Shown here piece after piece: positions 8,462-17,110 of a stretch of DNA of 64,000 bases. The notes under the pieces are model-generated. The model searched no databases. It worked only from the letters and a program-made list of their open reading frames with translations, and was not told the origin of the DNA. The translations under genes were made by a program, and so were the position numbers. Source of the DNA: Paenibacillus sp. FSL K6-1330. GTDB lineage: Bacteria; Bacillota; Bacilli; Paenibacillales; Paenibacillaceae. The DNA lies in the NCBI RefSeq assembly GCF_037976825.1, contig NZ_CP150269.1:5221501-5285500 (forward strand). Reading direction: 5' to 3'. The first letter of the stretch is position 1; each line of letters starts with the position of its first letter.

Positions 8462-9366
8462 TTTGAATTCCTCCTAATAATCAGCATACCGATCAGTATG
8501 CCGAATGCTGTATCCAGGCCTGAGCTGTGTCCTACAAGCAGTAATTCCCTGGTCCGCTTAATCAAGCTGTCTGCATCTCGTTGCAGAAGAGCATTCATGA
8601 CACCTGTCACTGCTGAACTGAAGTTTCGCTTCAGCGCGTACTTTAGATATTCCCGGCTGATATCGGTAGTTAGTGTTTCTTTCTCCACCAGTTCAGATAA
8701 TTGTAAACGGAACGTATCCGTGAATATCCCTGCTGTTGCATCCACCGCGAGCATTCCCGCCAGTATGTCATCTCCGGCAGGGGTTAGGCCTTTTCCGCGT
8801 CCAATCCAATATCTGAGTATTTCATCTATCTGTGACAAGTTCCCGGCTCGTACAGTATTTATTAGCTGCATCATTTTTTGTTCACTAACCGAACAAGTTG
8901 CATGTGCTTCGTTAATGAAACATTCAATGAAATGATCTATCGAAATCCCTATGCCTGTCGGCTGATTATGGATAAGCAGCTCGGTTGCAAACGCATTCAA
9001 AAGATGAAGCAGCGATTCCGGCTGCTCCGTTCTCGGTCCTATCCCAGATTGATAAGTTGCCTGAGGATCTAATTTAATACAGAAGGAAGAGAAGAGAAGA
9101 GACGATGTATCGGTGTCATAATGAATCATCTGATCTTCTTCATCTTGTTGGAGCATAGAAATGAGCTTTGGCACTTGTTTGTCTTCCAGATGGATGCCGA
9201 AAGGAAGCTGCCCGTTCTTTGTGGTGCCTATAAAAATAAGCCCATCTCCCATCCGGATATTCCATCCATTGTGAAATATACTATGCACACATCCAGGTTT
9301 ACCGCCATGAAGGAGAGGGAGAACAGCTGCGCTGCATACTCCATCTACTTGGATTAAATATTTCAT
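8443..9366 (-). CDS. allH: DUF2877 protein, oxamate carbamoyltransferase subunit AllH (YlbF)
   Basis: A 307-residue DUF2877 protein, with the conserved core YWIGRGKGLTPAGDDILAGM and a glycine-rich C-terminus (LVGHSSGLDTAFGILIGM). E. coli YlbF (AllH) works with FdrA (AllF) and YlbE (AllG) to convert oxalurate and phosphate to oxamate and carbamoyl phosphate. All three genes are consecutive here and followed by carbamate kinase, which supports the assignment. The subunit's individual role is not evident from the sequence. Confidence 0.85.
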   Translation of the reverse strand: MKYLIQVDGVCSAAVLPLLHGGKPGCVHSIFHNGWNIRMGDGLIFIGTTKNGQLPFGIHLEDKQVPKLISMLQQDEEDQMIHYDTDTSSLLFSSFCIKLDPQATYQSGIGPRTEQPESLLHLLNAFATELLIHNQPTGIGISIDHFIECFINEAHATCSVSEQKMMQLINTVRAGNLSQIDEILRYWIGRGKGLTPAGDDILAGMLAVDATAGIFTDTFRLQLSELVEKETLTTDISREYLKYALKRNFSSAVTGVMNALLQRDADSLIKRTRELLLVGHSSGLDTAFGILIGMLIIRRNSNWHKKL

Positions 9367-9400
9367 GCGACTGCCACTCTCCTCTGTTCCTTCGTGTTGT

Positions 9401-10666
9401 TTAGATTAGACCCAGTTTTTGGGCATACGCTTCAAGCGCTTTTTCAAAACAAGCTAGAGGTGCGCGAACTGTACCTGCCCCGATTTGACCAACTCCTGGC
9501 TCTTTGTGGGCAATCCCGGTATTAATTACCGGTGTGATGCCTGTTTCAACGACTTTTCTTGCATCAATACCGAGACAGATTCCCTGGAAGTTCCAAGTTG
9601 GAATCGTAAAGTTAGGGTTATGGCCAATACAAATTTCAGCCATTTCGCTGCTGGTTGCCAGTGCATCGTCAAAACCGCCCGCACCTACGAAGCGGGTCAC
9701 ACCTGGAGCAGCCACCATGGCCATGCCTCCTACACCGAATGCCTCCGTAATGGCGCTATCACCGATATCAGGATTCGCCATGTCTTGGGAATAACCGGTG
9801 AAGAATAAACCTTGCGGCGTATTAACTGGAGCAGTAAACCATTCGTCTCCCATGCCGCTGATTCGGATTCCGAAGTTTTGGCCATTTCTCGACATCGCCG
9901 TTACGACAGTACCGTGCTCAATCATTCTTGCAGCATCAAGTACCGCTTTAGAGGTTGCCATAGCAACATTCAGGAAGAACTGATCGGTATCAGCCAGAAA
10001 TTTCACTACAGCCAATTTGTCTGTTTCGGTTGCATCGGTTTGTAAAATATAAGAACTTATTTCTTTTAGAAATACGAGAGAAGCTGCGATATTCCGCTGA
10101 TGGAATTCGTCACCCATTGTGATTGCCTTCGCGATCATCACATTAATATTCAGACCTTGCTCAGTCTGGCGTAGAGCTTTAGAAAGGATAGGGCCCAGCA
10201 CATCTCTCATCCATTGCAGACGCTGAATGACCTCTTCGGAATAGGCTCCGAAGCGCAGCACTTTCCCGATCCCTTCATTCATGGTGCAGAATGCGCGGTT
10301 ACCATCCGTCTGATTTTCTACCACTAGCAGCGGCATGTTAGCGGAGGTGATTCCGCCCATAGGCCCCACAGCTTTGACATGATGGCACGGAATGAAGGTT
10401 ACCCCTCCTTGCTCCAACATCTTCATCGCTTGTTCTTCGTTGGCTGCCCAACCTTCAAACAAGACCGCCCCGATACAAGCGCCCTGCATGGGGCCTGTCA
10501 TGTTGGCGAATGAAATGGGTGGACCAGCATGCAGAAGCACCTGTCCATTTAATTGGTCCACTACTGATTTGGCAGGAACGACGTCCACCAAGAAAGGGGC
10601 ACCGGCTACAATTTTTTGAATGACTGCCTGATTGGCTTCATCGATCGTTTGATATGGTCCATACAT
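9401..10666 (-). CDS. allG: DUF1116 protein, oxamate carbamoyltransferase subunit AllG (YlbE)
   Basis: A 421-residue DUF1116 protein, matching the length of YlbE. It contains long Gly-rich conserved segments (ANMTGPMQGACIGA, KAVGPMGGITSANMP, GICLGIDARKVVETGI and a C-terminal GVGQIGAGTVRAPL). It is expected to form the oxamate carbamoyltransferase complex with AllF and AllH in the last steps of allantoate breakdown. The ATG is preceded by AAGGAG nine bases away. It sits 43 bases downstream of allF. Confidence 0.85.
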   Translation of the reverse strand: MYGPYQTIDEANQAVIQKIVAGAPFLVDVVPAKSVVDQLNGQVLLHAGPPISFANMTGPMQGACIGAVLFEGWAANEEQAMKMLEQGGVTFIPCHHVKAVGPMGGITSANMPLLVVENQTDGNRAFCTMNEGIGKVLRFGAYSEEVIQRLQWMRDVLGPILSKALRQTEQGLNINVMIAKAITMGDEFHQRNIAASLVFLKEISSYILQTDATETDKLAVVKFLADTDQFFLNVAMATSKAVLDAARMIEHGTVVTAMSRNGQNFGIRISGMGDEWFTAPVNTPQGLFFTGYSQDMANPDIGDSAITEAFGVGGMAMVAAPGVTRFVGAGGFDDALATSSEMAEICIGHNPNFTIPTWNFQGICLGIDARKVVETGITPVINTGIAHKEPGVGQIGAGTVRAPLACFEKALEAYAQKLGLI

Positions 10667-10687
10667 GCTGCATATCTCCTTTTATTT

Positions 10688-10702
10688 AAGAGGTTGTTCA
10701 AA
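10688..10702 (+). repeat. Short repeat AAGAGGTTGTTCAAA, copy 1
   Basis: This 15-mer lies between allF and allG and occurs again, identically, at 35010-35024 before eutS. A degenerate inverted version is found near 36565-36615. Sequences of this kind often mark ends of decayed insertion elements or MITEs; here only the motif remains. Confidence 0.45.
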
Positions 10703-10709
10703 CTTTAAT

Positions 10710-12452
10710 TTATTTGAGTAAGCTCAGAATTTTCCGCATCTTCTCATTGCCTCCAGCTATCGGGCGCCAGTCAAAGTGAACGGCATTTCCGCCGTGGCTG
10801 GTTACTGCATTTACAAATTTCTTAAGCCCCACATTCACAACTTCTGGCTTTCCGCTCAGCAGTTTAACAATGGATTCAGATACGTTGATGTTTCCTTGTT
10901 CGGTCTGCACTGCAGGAATGAATGATTTATCCTTATCCTGAAGCTGGATGCCCATCATCGCCAGAGCGGTTCGCACAGCCTGATTGTTACTGTCTTTAAC
11001 AATAACGCCTGCTCGTTCAAGTTTGGCCTTTTGCTCTTGATAATTTTGCGGGTCTTGTTCGGTGCCACACACCGCTGCTACGAAATATAAGCTTTTGCCT
11101 TGTGCTGCAGCTTCACTCTGTGTTTTCTCAATGACAGGCAAAAGTGCGCCAGCCATATCTTCATGTGAACCGTACCCTAGAACGACATCCAGCATAATAA
11201 TCGCTGTGGATTTATCCTGGGCTGCCTGCTCGATGTAATGGATTCTCGTTTCTGGATCAATCATCGGGTGTGGTTTACCTTGTGTATATTTGTCATCTCC
11301 CAGATCAATCACTTCATGACCTTTAGCTTTTAACATGTATCCATCTTCATGAATCAACTGTCCCAGTTCCAAGCCTTTGGAAATAAGAACCGCAGCTTCG
11401 TAAGCGAGTGTACCACCGGAATACAGACCTTTAATCGTTGTCTGCTCCGGTGCCAGCTTCGTCTGTGGAACCTCAACGTTCAGTTTATTGTAGTTCGCCC
11501 TAACTTCTCTGCCTTTAGACAAATCCACGGCTATCATGGCAGTCTCTTCCAGCGTATAGGCATAATGTACCGTGCCTTCATGTGTTTCTGGCTCTTCGCC
11601 GACGAAGATAGCGACTACCGGTTTTGATATACGATGTAACAGTCGAACGACCTGATTCCGTACTTCGATGGCAGGCGGTTTGGAAATAACGACGATCACT
11701 TCAGTAGCTTTGTGATGCTCTAGTCCTTGAATCGCATCCAGCATCGTAATCGCTCCAATCGGTTCAGACAGATCGCGTCCGCCTGTCCCGATTGCCTGGC
11801 TCACGCCGCTGCCCAACCGGTCAATGAGGGTGGTAACTTCTTGAATGCCTGTGCCTGAAGCACCGATAACGCCAATGTTGCCTTGTTGTACTACGTTGGC
11901 AAAGGCTACCGGAACACCGGATACAATTCCGGTTCCGCAATCTGGACCCATGACCAGCAAGCCTTTGTCATGCGCTTTCTGTTTCAGACGCAGTTCGTCC
12001 TGGACGTCAACGTTATCGCTAAAGATAAAAGCGTGCAACCCACGGTCAAGTGCTTGTTCCGCTTCTTCCGCTGCGTATTGGCCAGGGACAGAAATAAGAG
12101 CTAGATTGGCATTCGGGAGCGCTTGCAGCGCTTTGTCCCAAGTCCGTACGGATTGGAATTCCTGCTTGTTACTGCTTACCGCCTGATTTTTCAGTTCCGC
12201 TTCAATAGTATCTAACACCTCGGATACGTGTTCTTGACTATCGGTCTTGATTACGATACACATATCATTAGGGCCCGCTTTATCGAGTTCATCCGTATAC
12301 ATGGCGGTATTATGGAAAATATCTTTATTCGCAGGCGTCCCCATCATAATAGAGGCTTGCTCTACTCCGTCCAGCGTGGAAATTTTGTTTGTTAAGAGCA
12401 TGAGGTTAACTGAATCTTGATAGGAATTTTCTTTAATGATGGAATATAACAT
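10710..12452 (-). CDS. allF: FdrA-like oxamate carbamoyltransferase subunit AllF
   Basis: A 580-residue protein of the FdrA family, related to succinyl-CoA synthetase alpha chains. Landmarks are SIMMGTPANK near the N-terminus, LLVMGPDCGTGI, GNIGVIGASGTGIQEV and GGRDLSEPIGAI in the CoA-ligase-like nucleotide fold, then YSGGTLAYEA and HPMIDPETR, and a C-terminal FDWRPIAGGNEKM. I choose the ATG at 12452 because GAGGAG lies nine bases upstream and E. coli FdrA begins at the matching point; a TTG at 12485 has no such site. With AllG and AllH it should release carbamoyl phosphate from oxalurate. Confidence 0.88.
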   Translation of the reverse strand: MLYSIIKENSYQDSVNLMLLTNKISTLDGVEQASIMMGTPANKDIFHNTAMYTDELDKAGPNDMCIVIKTDSQEHVSEVLDTIEAELKNQAVSSNKQEFQSVRTWDKALQALPNANLALISVPGQYAAEEAEQALDRGLHAFIFSDNVDVQDELRLKQKAHDKGLLVMGPDCGTGIVSGVPVAFANVVQQGNIGVIGASGTGIQEVTTLIDRLGSGVSQAIGTGGRDLSEPIGAITMLDAIQGLEHHKATEVIVVISKPPAIEVRNQVVRLLHRISKPVVAIFVGEEPETHEGTVHYAYTLEETAMIAVDLSKGREVRANYNKLNVEVPQTKLAPEQTTIKGLYSGGTLAYEAAVLISKGLELGQLIHEDGYMLKAKGHEVIDLGDDKYTQGKPHPMIDPETRIHYIEQAAQDKSTAIIMLDVVLGYGSHEDMAGALLPVIEKTQSEAAAQGKSLYFVAAVCGTEQDPQNYQEQKAKLERAGVIVKDSNNQAVRTALAMMGIQLQDKDKSFIPAVQTEQGNINVSESIVKLLSGKPEVVNVGLKKFVNAVTSHGGNAVHFDWRPIAGGNEKMRKILSLLK

Positions 12453-12494
12453 AAGTACAAGCTCCTCTTCAGTCAGAATAGACAATTGGTGAAG

Positions 12495-13544
12495 TTACTT
12501 GGCAAATGGATCTTTGTTGTCATACTGATTTCTATGAACGACGTCTGATATCAGGTATTCATAAATATCGTCTACCATTTCAATCCCGTTTTTCTCGTAT
12601 TGTTCTTGAATCAGATCATTATTTTGTCCGGGGAACAGCACTTGCTCAAAGCCAGGCGCCGGTTTGATCTGATTCAAATCGTCCATGGTATTCGAAATAT
12701 GTTGTTTAAACATGTCAGGGTCCGTAAAAAATGCGGGGTTAATGACAAGATGAAACTGACCAAGATTTCGGTATTCGGTTAGATCATGGTACATCGATGA
12801 AACTTTATTCCCAAATGGCAGGCCGAGCAGAATACCTGAGAGCACATCCACCATCATCATCAGACCGTATCCCTTTGGACCGGCAATTGGGAGTAAGGCA
12901 TTGACTTTAAAAGGATCTGTCGTCGAATGGCCTTCTTTATCGACTGCCCATGAATCCGGGATCGACTCGTGTCTTGATCTGGCATGAAGGATTTTGCCCC
13001 AAGCTTGTATCGTCGTCGCCATGTCCAGCGTCATGATCCGTCCATCCTGGCTAGGAGCGGCAAATGCAATCGGATTCGTCCCGTAATAAGGTTCTGAGCC
13101 GCCGAAGGGTACGACCATCGGATCGGATTGACACATCGAAATACCGATCATTCCGGATTTGGCTGCTTGCCGTACAAAATAGGATAGGGCTCCGCTGTGT
13201 CCGATTCTTCTGACGCCAACAGCTGCTATCCCGTGTTCTCTCGCCATCTCGATGGCCTCATCCATAGCTAGTTTGGCAGCGACATGACCTACTCCATTGT
13301 CCCCATCAAATATCGCTGTGCTGGGACCCGTTTTGTTAAATTTAAACTCGGGATTTGTATTTAATCCGCCTTTAGCGATTCGTTCCGCATAGTATTCCAC
13401 TCGCATAGCGCCGTGAGAATGAATGCCCCTTATGTCGGCATGGACCAGAACATCCGCTACACCGGCGGCATGTTCTTCTGTTAAACCCGCCATGTGCAGC
13501 TTTGTTGTGATTAACTCGTGTAACTGTTGTCTGAATATTTTCAA
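12495..13544 (-). CDS. allD: Ureidoglycolate dehydrogenase
   Basis: A 349-residue enzyme of the malate/L-lactate dehydrogenase (Ldh2) family, the same length as E. coli AllD. Diagnostic stretches are DIRGIHSHGAMRVEYYAERI (with the catalytic His), GVRRIGHSGALSYF and PYYGTNPIAFAAP. It oxidises ureidoglycolate to oxalurate with NAD(P)+. The TTG at 13544 begins at the same residue as the E. coli protein and has AGAGG eight bases upstream; the GTG at 13553 overlaps that site. It lies 42 bases after the allE stop and before allF. Confidence 0.92.
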   Translation of the reverse strand: MKIFRQQLHELITTKLHMAGLTEEHAAGVADVLVHADIRGIHSHGAMRVEYYAERIAKGGLNTNPEFKFNKTGPSTAIFDGDNGVGHVAAKLAMDEAIEMAREHGIAAVGVRRIGHSGALSYFVRQAAKSGMIGISMCQSDPMVVPFGGSEPYYGTNPIAFAAPSQDGRIMTLDMATTIQAWGKILHARSRHESIPDSWAVDKEGHSTTDPFKVNALLPIAGPKGYGLMMMVDVLSGILLGLPFGNKVSSMYHDLTEYRNLGQFHLVINPAFFTDPDMFKQHISNTMDDLNQIKPAPGFEQVLFPGQNNDLIQEQYEKNGIEMVDDIYEYLISDVVHRNQYDNKDPFAK

Positions 13545-13586
13545 TGCTAACACCTCTGTTCATTCGATTTTCTACATGGCACGAGT

Positions 13587-14351
13587 TTAGAGATCCGCAT
13601 CCCGATTGCAATCTTTAGAGTAAACATAAGCCAGTTTCTCGCGACCAACTGCATAGCAAGCTTGTTGTACATATGGACCCATGAAGATATAGTCGCCTTG
13701 TTTTACCGGAATCCACTTGTTATCCAGATTGTACAGTCCTTCACCAGACAGCAGGTAAGCTCCATGTTCTTGTACATGCGTTTCGATGAATGGATGACAT
13801 GCGCCCGGATCGAAGGTTAATATGTGAAAATTCATATCGAAAGCAAGATCTTTCGGAAGTAAATCCTGAATTCTCATATTTGTCATTCCGTCATAATCTT
13901 CTTCAGGAATGTTGCCTGAATGCCCGGATACGACCCATGGTTTCAAGTCTTTTAACGGTTTATGCTTTTGTTTGTACAGGAACAGTTTGCTGTCGCCGTC
14001 TACCAAGTTGTTCAGATACATCTTCGTTCCTGGCGGACAGTACAGGTATCCACCGCTTGTCAGCCTATACGACTTGTCAGCAGCAGATGCCTCGACTTCA
14101 CCTTCCAGCACATAAACGAAAGTTTCGATCTGTTCTTGTCCGCCAAAACCATCTGTATTTGCGCCGCCTTTGTGCATGGTAACCATATAATCGACAAAGC
14201 TTGCTCCAAGTTTTGGGGATGCCAGAATCGATATCGTGCAGTTGTCAAAGCCCGGTACTACGTTATTAACCAGGCCTTCCGGAGTGATTAAGGCATATTT
14301 GCCATGTTTAATGATAGAACGGCTGGACAGCAGATCAGTTGGATAACCCAT
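13587..14351 (-). CDS. allE: (S)-ureidoglycine aminohydrolase
   Basis: A 254-residue bicupin, closely matching AllE throughout: LLSSRSIIKHGKYALITPEG, KLGASFVDYMVT, GGYLYCPPGTKM, then the metal-binding second cupin IETHVQEHGAYLLSGEG and the C-terminal YSKDCNRDADL. The enzyme is Mn2+-dependent and hydrolyses (S)-ureidoglycine, the AllC product, to (S)-ureidoglycolate and ammonia, keeping the stereochemistry AllD needs. It lies between the permease and allD in the operon. Confidence 0.93.
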   Translation of the reverse strand: MGYPTDLLSSRSIIKHGKYALITPEGLVNNVVPGFDNCTISILASPKLGASFVDYMVTMHKGGANTDGFGGQEQIETFVYVLEGEVEASAADKSYRLTSGGYLYCPPGTKMYLNNLVDGDSKLFLYKQKHKPLKDLKPWVVSGHSGNIPEEDYDGMTNMRIQDLLPKDLAFDMNFHILTFDPGACHPFIETHVQEHGAYLLSGEGLYNLDNKWIPVKQGDYIFMGPYVQQACYAVGREKLAYVYSKDCNRDADL

Positions 14352-14407
14352 TGTGTGTATCTCCTTTTTCTCTTAAGTTTGTGTGTGAAATAAATGCTAT
14401 TGTTCTT

Positions 14408-15652
14408 TTACAGCGCAGGGCGCTTCCTTAAATTTGCGAAGAACAGGAATACAGTACCTACAATAATGATGCCGATAGCTAGGTAAAAGCCCAAAACCTT
14501 ACTGCCTGTAGCGTCTGAAATCAAGCCAGTTACGAACGGAGCGATGACCGAGGACATCATTCCGAAGAAGTTAAATACGCCGAATGTTGTACTATACCCT
14601 TGCTTAGGGGCAATATCTGCTACGTAGGAGATCATGATCGGGTCAACAGCCAGTTTACCGAAGAAACCGTACATAATCAGGAACAACATCAGCAGTTCAT
14701 TACTTTGAATAGCCACTGTTAGATACAAGGTAACTGCGGCAATCACTTGCAAAATAATGACAACCATAATCTTCTTGTTCTTGAACTTGTCGGATAACCG
14801 ACTGAACAACAGCGCACCTGGCACAGATGCAAAAGCAACCAGAGCTGAGGCAAAACCGATAGCAGCACCTTGGAATCCGCGCTCCATTTGCAGGTAACTT
14901 GGCAGCCAAGTCACAATCATGTAATACCCGTAACATATTGCAAAGTAAATCACGTAAGCCGAGATCATTCGGATATCGCCAAAGAGCGTCTTCATCGTTG
15001 CTTTATCATCTGCATCTTTTCCCTTGTTAGCTGCAACGTTATTCGATGCCGGTTTTTCCTTAATGACTTTGGCAAAGGCGATCGCCATAATAACAATCAG
15101 GACAGTTGTGACAACGAGCAGCGGTCTCCAGTCCCAACCTAGCCCTTTCACCAAGTAAGAGGAACCGATATATCCGATAGCCATTCCGAGTGCTGAACCG
15201 CTGTTGATAATAGCGGTAGAGAAGCCCCGCTTCTCGGCCGGGATTGTGGACGATGAGATCGAATAAGCAGGTCCGTAGTACGTTCCTTGTCCAAGTCCTG
15301 CCAGGAAGCTGCCTACCAGGAGGAAAATCAGAGACGGTGCGATTCCGACGGTAAAAACTCCGAAAGCAAAGATAAGGAAACCCGGGATCAGCATTATTTT
15401 TCTTCCGAATTTATCAGCCATAAAGCCGGATGGAATCTGCATTGAAGTGTATGCCAGAAAAAACAAACTAGAGATCAGACCCATGCTGGCATCCGATTCA
15501 ACGCCAAGCTGTATCTTGATTTCCGGTAAAATCGGATTCAGTATTGTTCTGTATATCCAGATGACAGTCCAACCAAGGCAAAATAAAATGACGACCTTTT
15601 TCCAATATTCAAGTCCACCTTGTTTAGGTGTAGTAGGGGTTTGTACCTTCAT
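14408..15652 (-). CDS. MFS transporter, probable allantoate/allantoin permease
   Basis: A 414-residue major facilitator with twelve hydrophobic helices and the loop 2-3 signature GFMADKFGRKIML. The central cytoplasmic loop (about 190-225) is charged and Lys-rich (NNVAANKGKDADDKATMK). It is not a member of the NCS1 allantoin permease family. Its place between allC and allE makes uptake of allantoate or another ureide the best guess, but the substrate cannot be read from the sequence. The start has AAGGAG nine bases upstream. Confidence 0.8.
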   Translation of the reverse strand: MKVQTPTTPKQGGLEYWKKVVILFCLGWTVIWIYRTILNPILPEIKIQLGVESDASMGLISSLFFLAYTSMQIPSGFMADKFGRKIMLIPGFLIFAFGVFTVGIAPSLIFLLVGSFLAGLGQGTYYGPAYSISSSTIPAEKRGFSTAIINSGSALGMAIGYIGSSYLVKGLGWDWRPLLVVTTVLIVIMAIAFAKVIKEKPASNNVAANKGKDADDKATMKTLFGDIRMISAYVIYFAICYGYYMIVTWLPSYLQMERGFQGAAIGFASALVAFASVPGALLFSRLSDKFKNKKIMVVIILQVIAAVTLYLTVAIQSNELLMLFLIMYGFFGKLAVDPIMISYVADIAPKQGYSTTFGVFNFFGMMSSVIAPFVTGLISDATGSKVLGFYLAIGIIIVGTVFLFFANLRKRPAL

Positions 15653-15706
15653 CTTTTTCTGCTCCTTATAATAAGGTTGTAGGCAAGTTTTTTGCCAAGA
15701 CGTCGT

Positions 15707-16939
15707 TTATTCTTTGTATGCCAGATTATACAAAGTTCCGATCAGAACCTTCACACCTTCGGCTAAATCATGAGGCTCGGTATATTCAGCCGGATTGTGG
15801 CTAATTCCTTGCCTGCTTGGTACAAAGATCATGGCCGATGGTACAAAAGGAGCCAGAATCTGGGCATCATGCCCTGCCCCACTATGCATCAGTTTATAAT
15901 TCAAGCCTTGTTCCCGGCACTCGCGTTCAATGACTTCTACGACATGTTTATCCATAGGAACCGGATTTGCATCCATCCACATATCGATTTTCAGTTCTAC
16001 TTTCCGTTCTTCTGCAATGTTCTTTAGGGAATTCGTAATTTCTTCCGTAAATTGAACAAGTGCGTCTTTCTCGGTATGACGAATGTCCATCGTGAATAAG
16101 GCGTATCCTGGAACGACGTTAACTACATTTGGCTTCACTTCGATTTTGCCGATCGTTGCCACTAACGGATCTCCGTGTTTGTCCGCTCGGCTTATGACGT
16201 CAAAGATCATAGCACTTGCAGCTTGGACAGCATCTTTGCGGTAACTCATCGGAGTCGTACCTGCATGGTTAGCCTCACCTATCACTTCTACGGTAAATCT
16301 GCGCTGGCCTACAATGCTGTGGACTACACCAACGGGTTTTTGCTCTGTTTCCAGAACACTGCCTTGCTCGATATGGATTTCTACAAACGCTTTCAGGTCT
16401 TTGCGAAGTTCTCTAGATTCCTGGCGGAAATTAAAGTTGCATTCTCTCATCGCATCCACGAAAGCTACGCCATCAAAATCAACAATGCTCTCTACTTCTT
16501 TACGTTCTGCTGTGCCTACGATGTTTTTTGACCCCCAGAATGTATATGGGAAACGGCTGCCTTCTTCTTCAGCCATCGATACAACCTGAAGATTGCGCAA
16601 CGGCTGACCATAGGTCTCTTGTAAATATTTAACCGCAAGCAGACCTGCGACAATACCGTATTGTCCATCGTATAAACCGCCATTGCTTACTGTATCCACG
16701 TGAGAACCGGTCATAATCGTTTCATCTGGATACTTCGTTCCTTGTAGACCTCCAAACAGGTTGCCCACCTCATCAAAGTGAGCATGGAAGCCTTCTTTGT
16801 TCATCCAATCTTCCAGAGCTTTCTGAGCGTTGAGCCATTCTTTGGAATAGAGAAGTCTGGTAATACCTCCTTCAGGATCATTTCCGAAATATCCGAGCCA
16901 TTCTAACATCTGCATGATATCTTTACTTTGTTCTCCCAT
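15707..16939 (-). CDS. allC: Allantoate amidohydrolase
   Basis: A 410-residue M20-family amidohydrolase. Metal-binding features are GSHVDTVSNGGLYDGQ, MAEEEGSRFPYTFWGSKN, EIHIEQG and, near the end, HSGAGHDAQ plus GISHNPAEYT. It matches AllC rather than N-carbamoyl amino acid hydrolases in the VGQRRFTVEVIGEANHAGTT dimerisation region. It hydrolyses allantoate to (S)-ureidoglycine, CO2 and ammonia. It is the first catabolic gene of the operon, 171 bases downstream of pucR, with a CcpA-like site in that gap. Confidence 0.93.
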   Translation of the reverse strand: MGEQSKDIMQMLEWLGYFGNDPEGGITRLLYSKEWLNAQKALEDWMNKEGFHAHFDEVGNLFGGLQGTKYPDETIMTGSHVDTVSNGGLYDGQYGIVAGLLAVKYLQETYGQPLRNLQVVSMAEEEGSRFPYTFWGSKNIVGTAERKEVESIVDFDGVAFVDAMRECNFNFRQESRELRKDLKAFVEIHIEQGSVLETEQKPVGVVHSIVGQRRFTVEVIGEANHAGTTPMSYRKDAVQAASAMIFDVISRADKHGDPLVATIGKIEVKPNVVNVVPGYALFTMDIRHTEKDALVQFTEEITNSLKNIAEERKVELKIDMWMDANPVPMDKHVVEVIERECREQGLNYKLMHSGAGHDAQILAPFVPSAMIFVPSRQGISHNPAEYTEPHDLAEGVKVLIGTLYNLAYKE

Positions 16940-17007
16940 ACTTACCGTTCCTTTCTGCGATGATAAAAGTGCTTCAAAAGTGCTGATTAACTTTCTTACA
17001 CCTTAAT

Positions 17008-17021
17008 TGTAAGCGCTTACC
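17008..17021. promoter_or_regulatory. Candidate CcpA catabolite-response element (cre)
   Basis: TGTAAGCGCTTACC matches the cre consensus TGWAANCGNTNWCA in all but the last base and contains the perfect palindrome GTAAGCGCTTAC. It lies about 70 bases upstream of allC, between allC and pucR, a position suited to repression of the allantoate operon by CcpA when preferred sugars are present. Confidence 0.6.
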
Positions 17022-17110
17022 GATATGGGCGTCATTAACAGAGGTGGATAAAAGATTAACAGCTTCTTTATCCACCTTGGCTAAAAACAGGGTCTTTTTA
17101 GTTAAAATTT

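Noticed and set aside
9485..9808. Plus-strand frames antisense to allG and other all/eut genes
   Set aside because: They are shadows produced by the codon pattern of the real genes and lack starts with binding sites.
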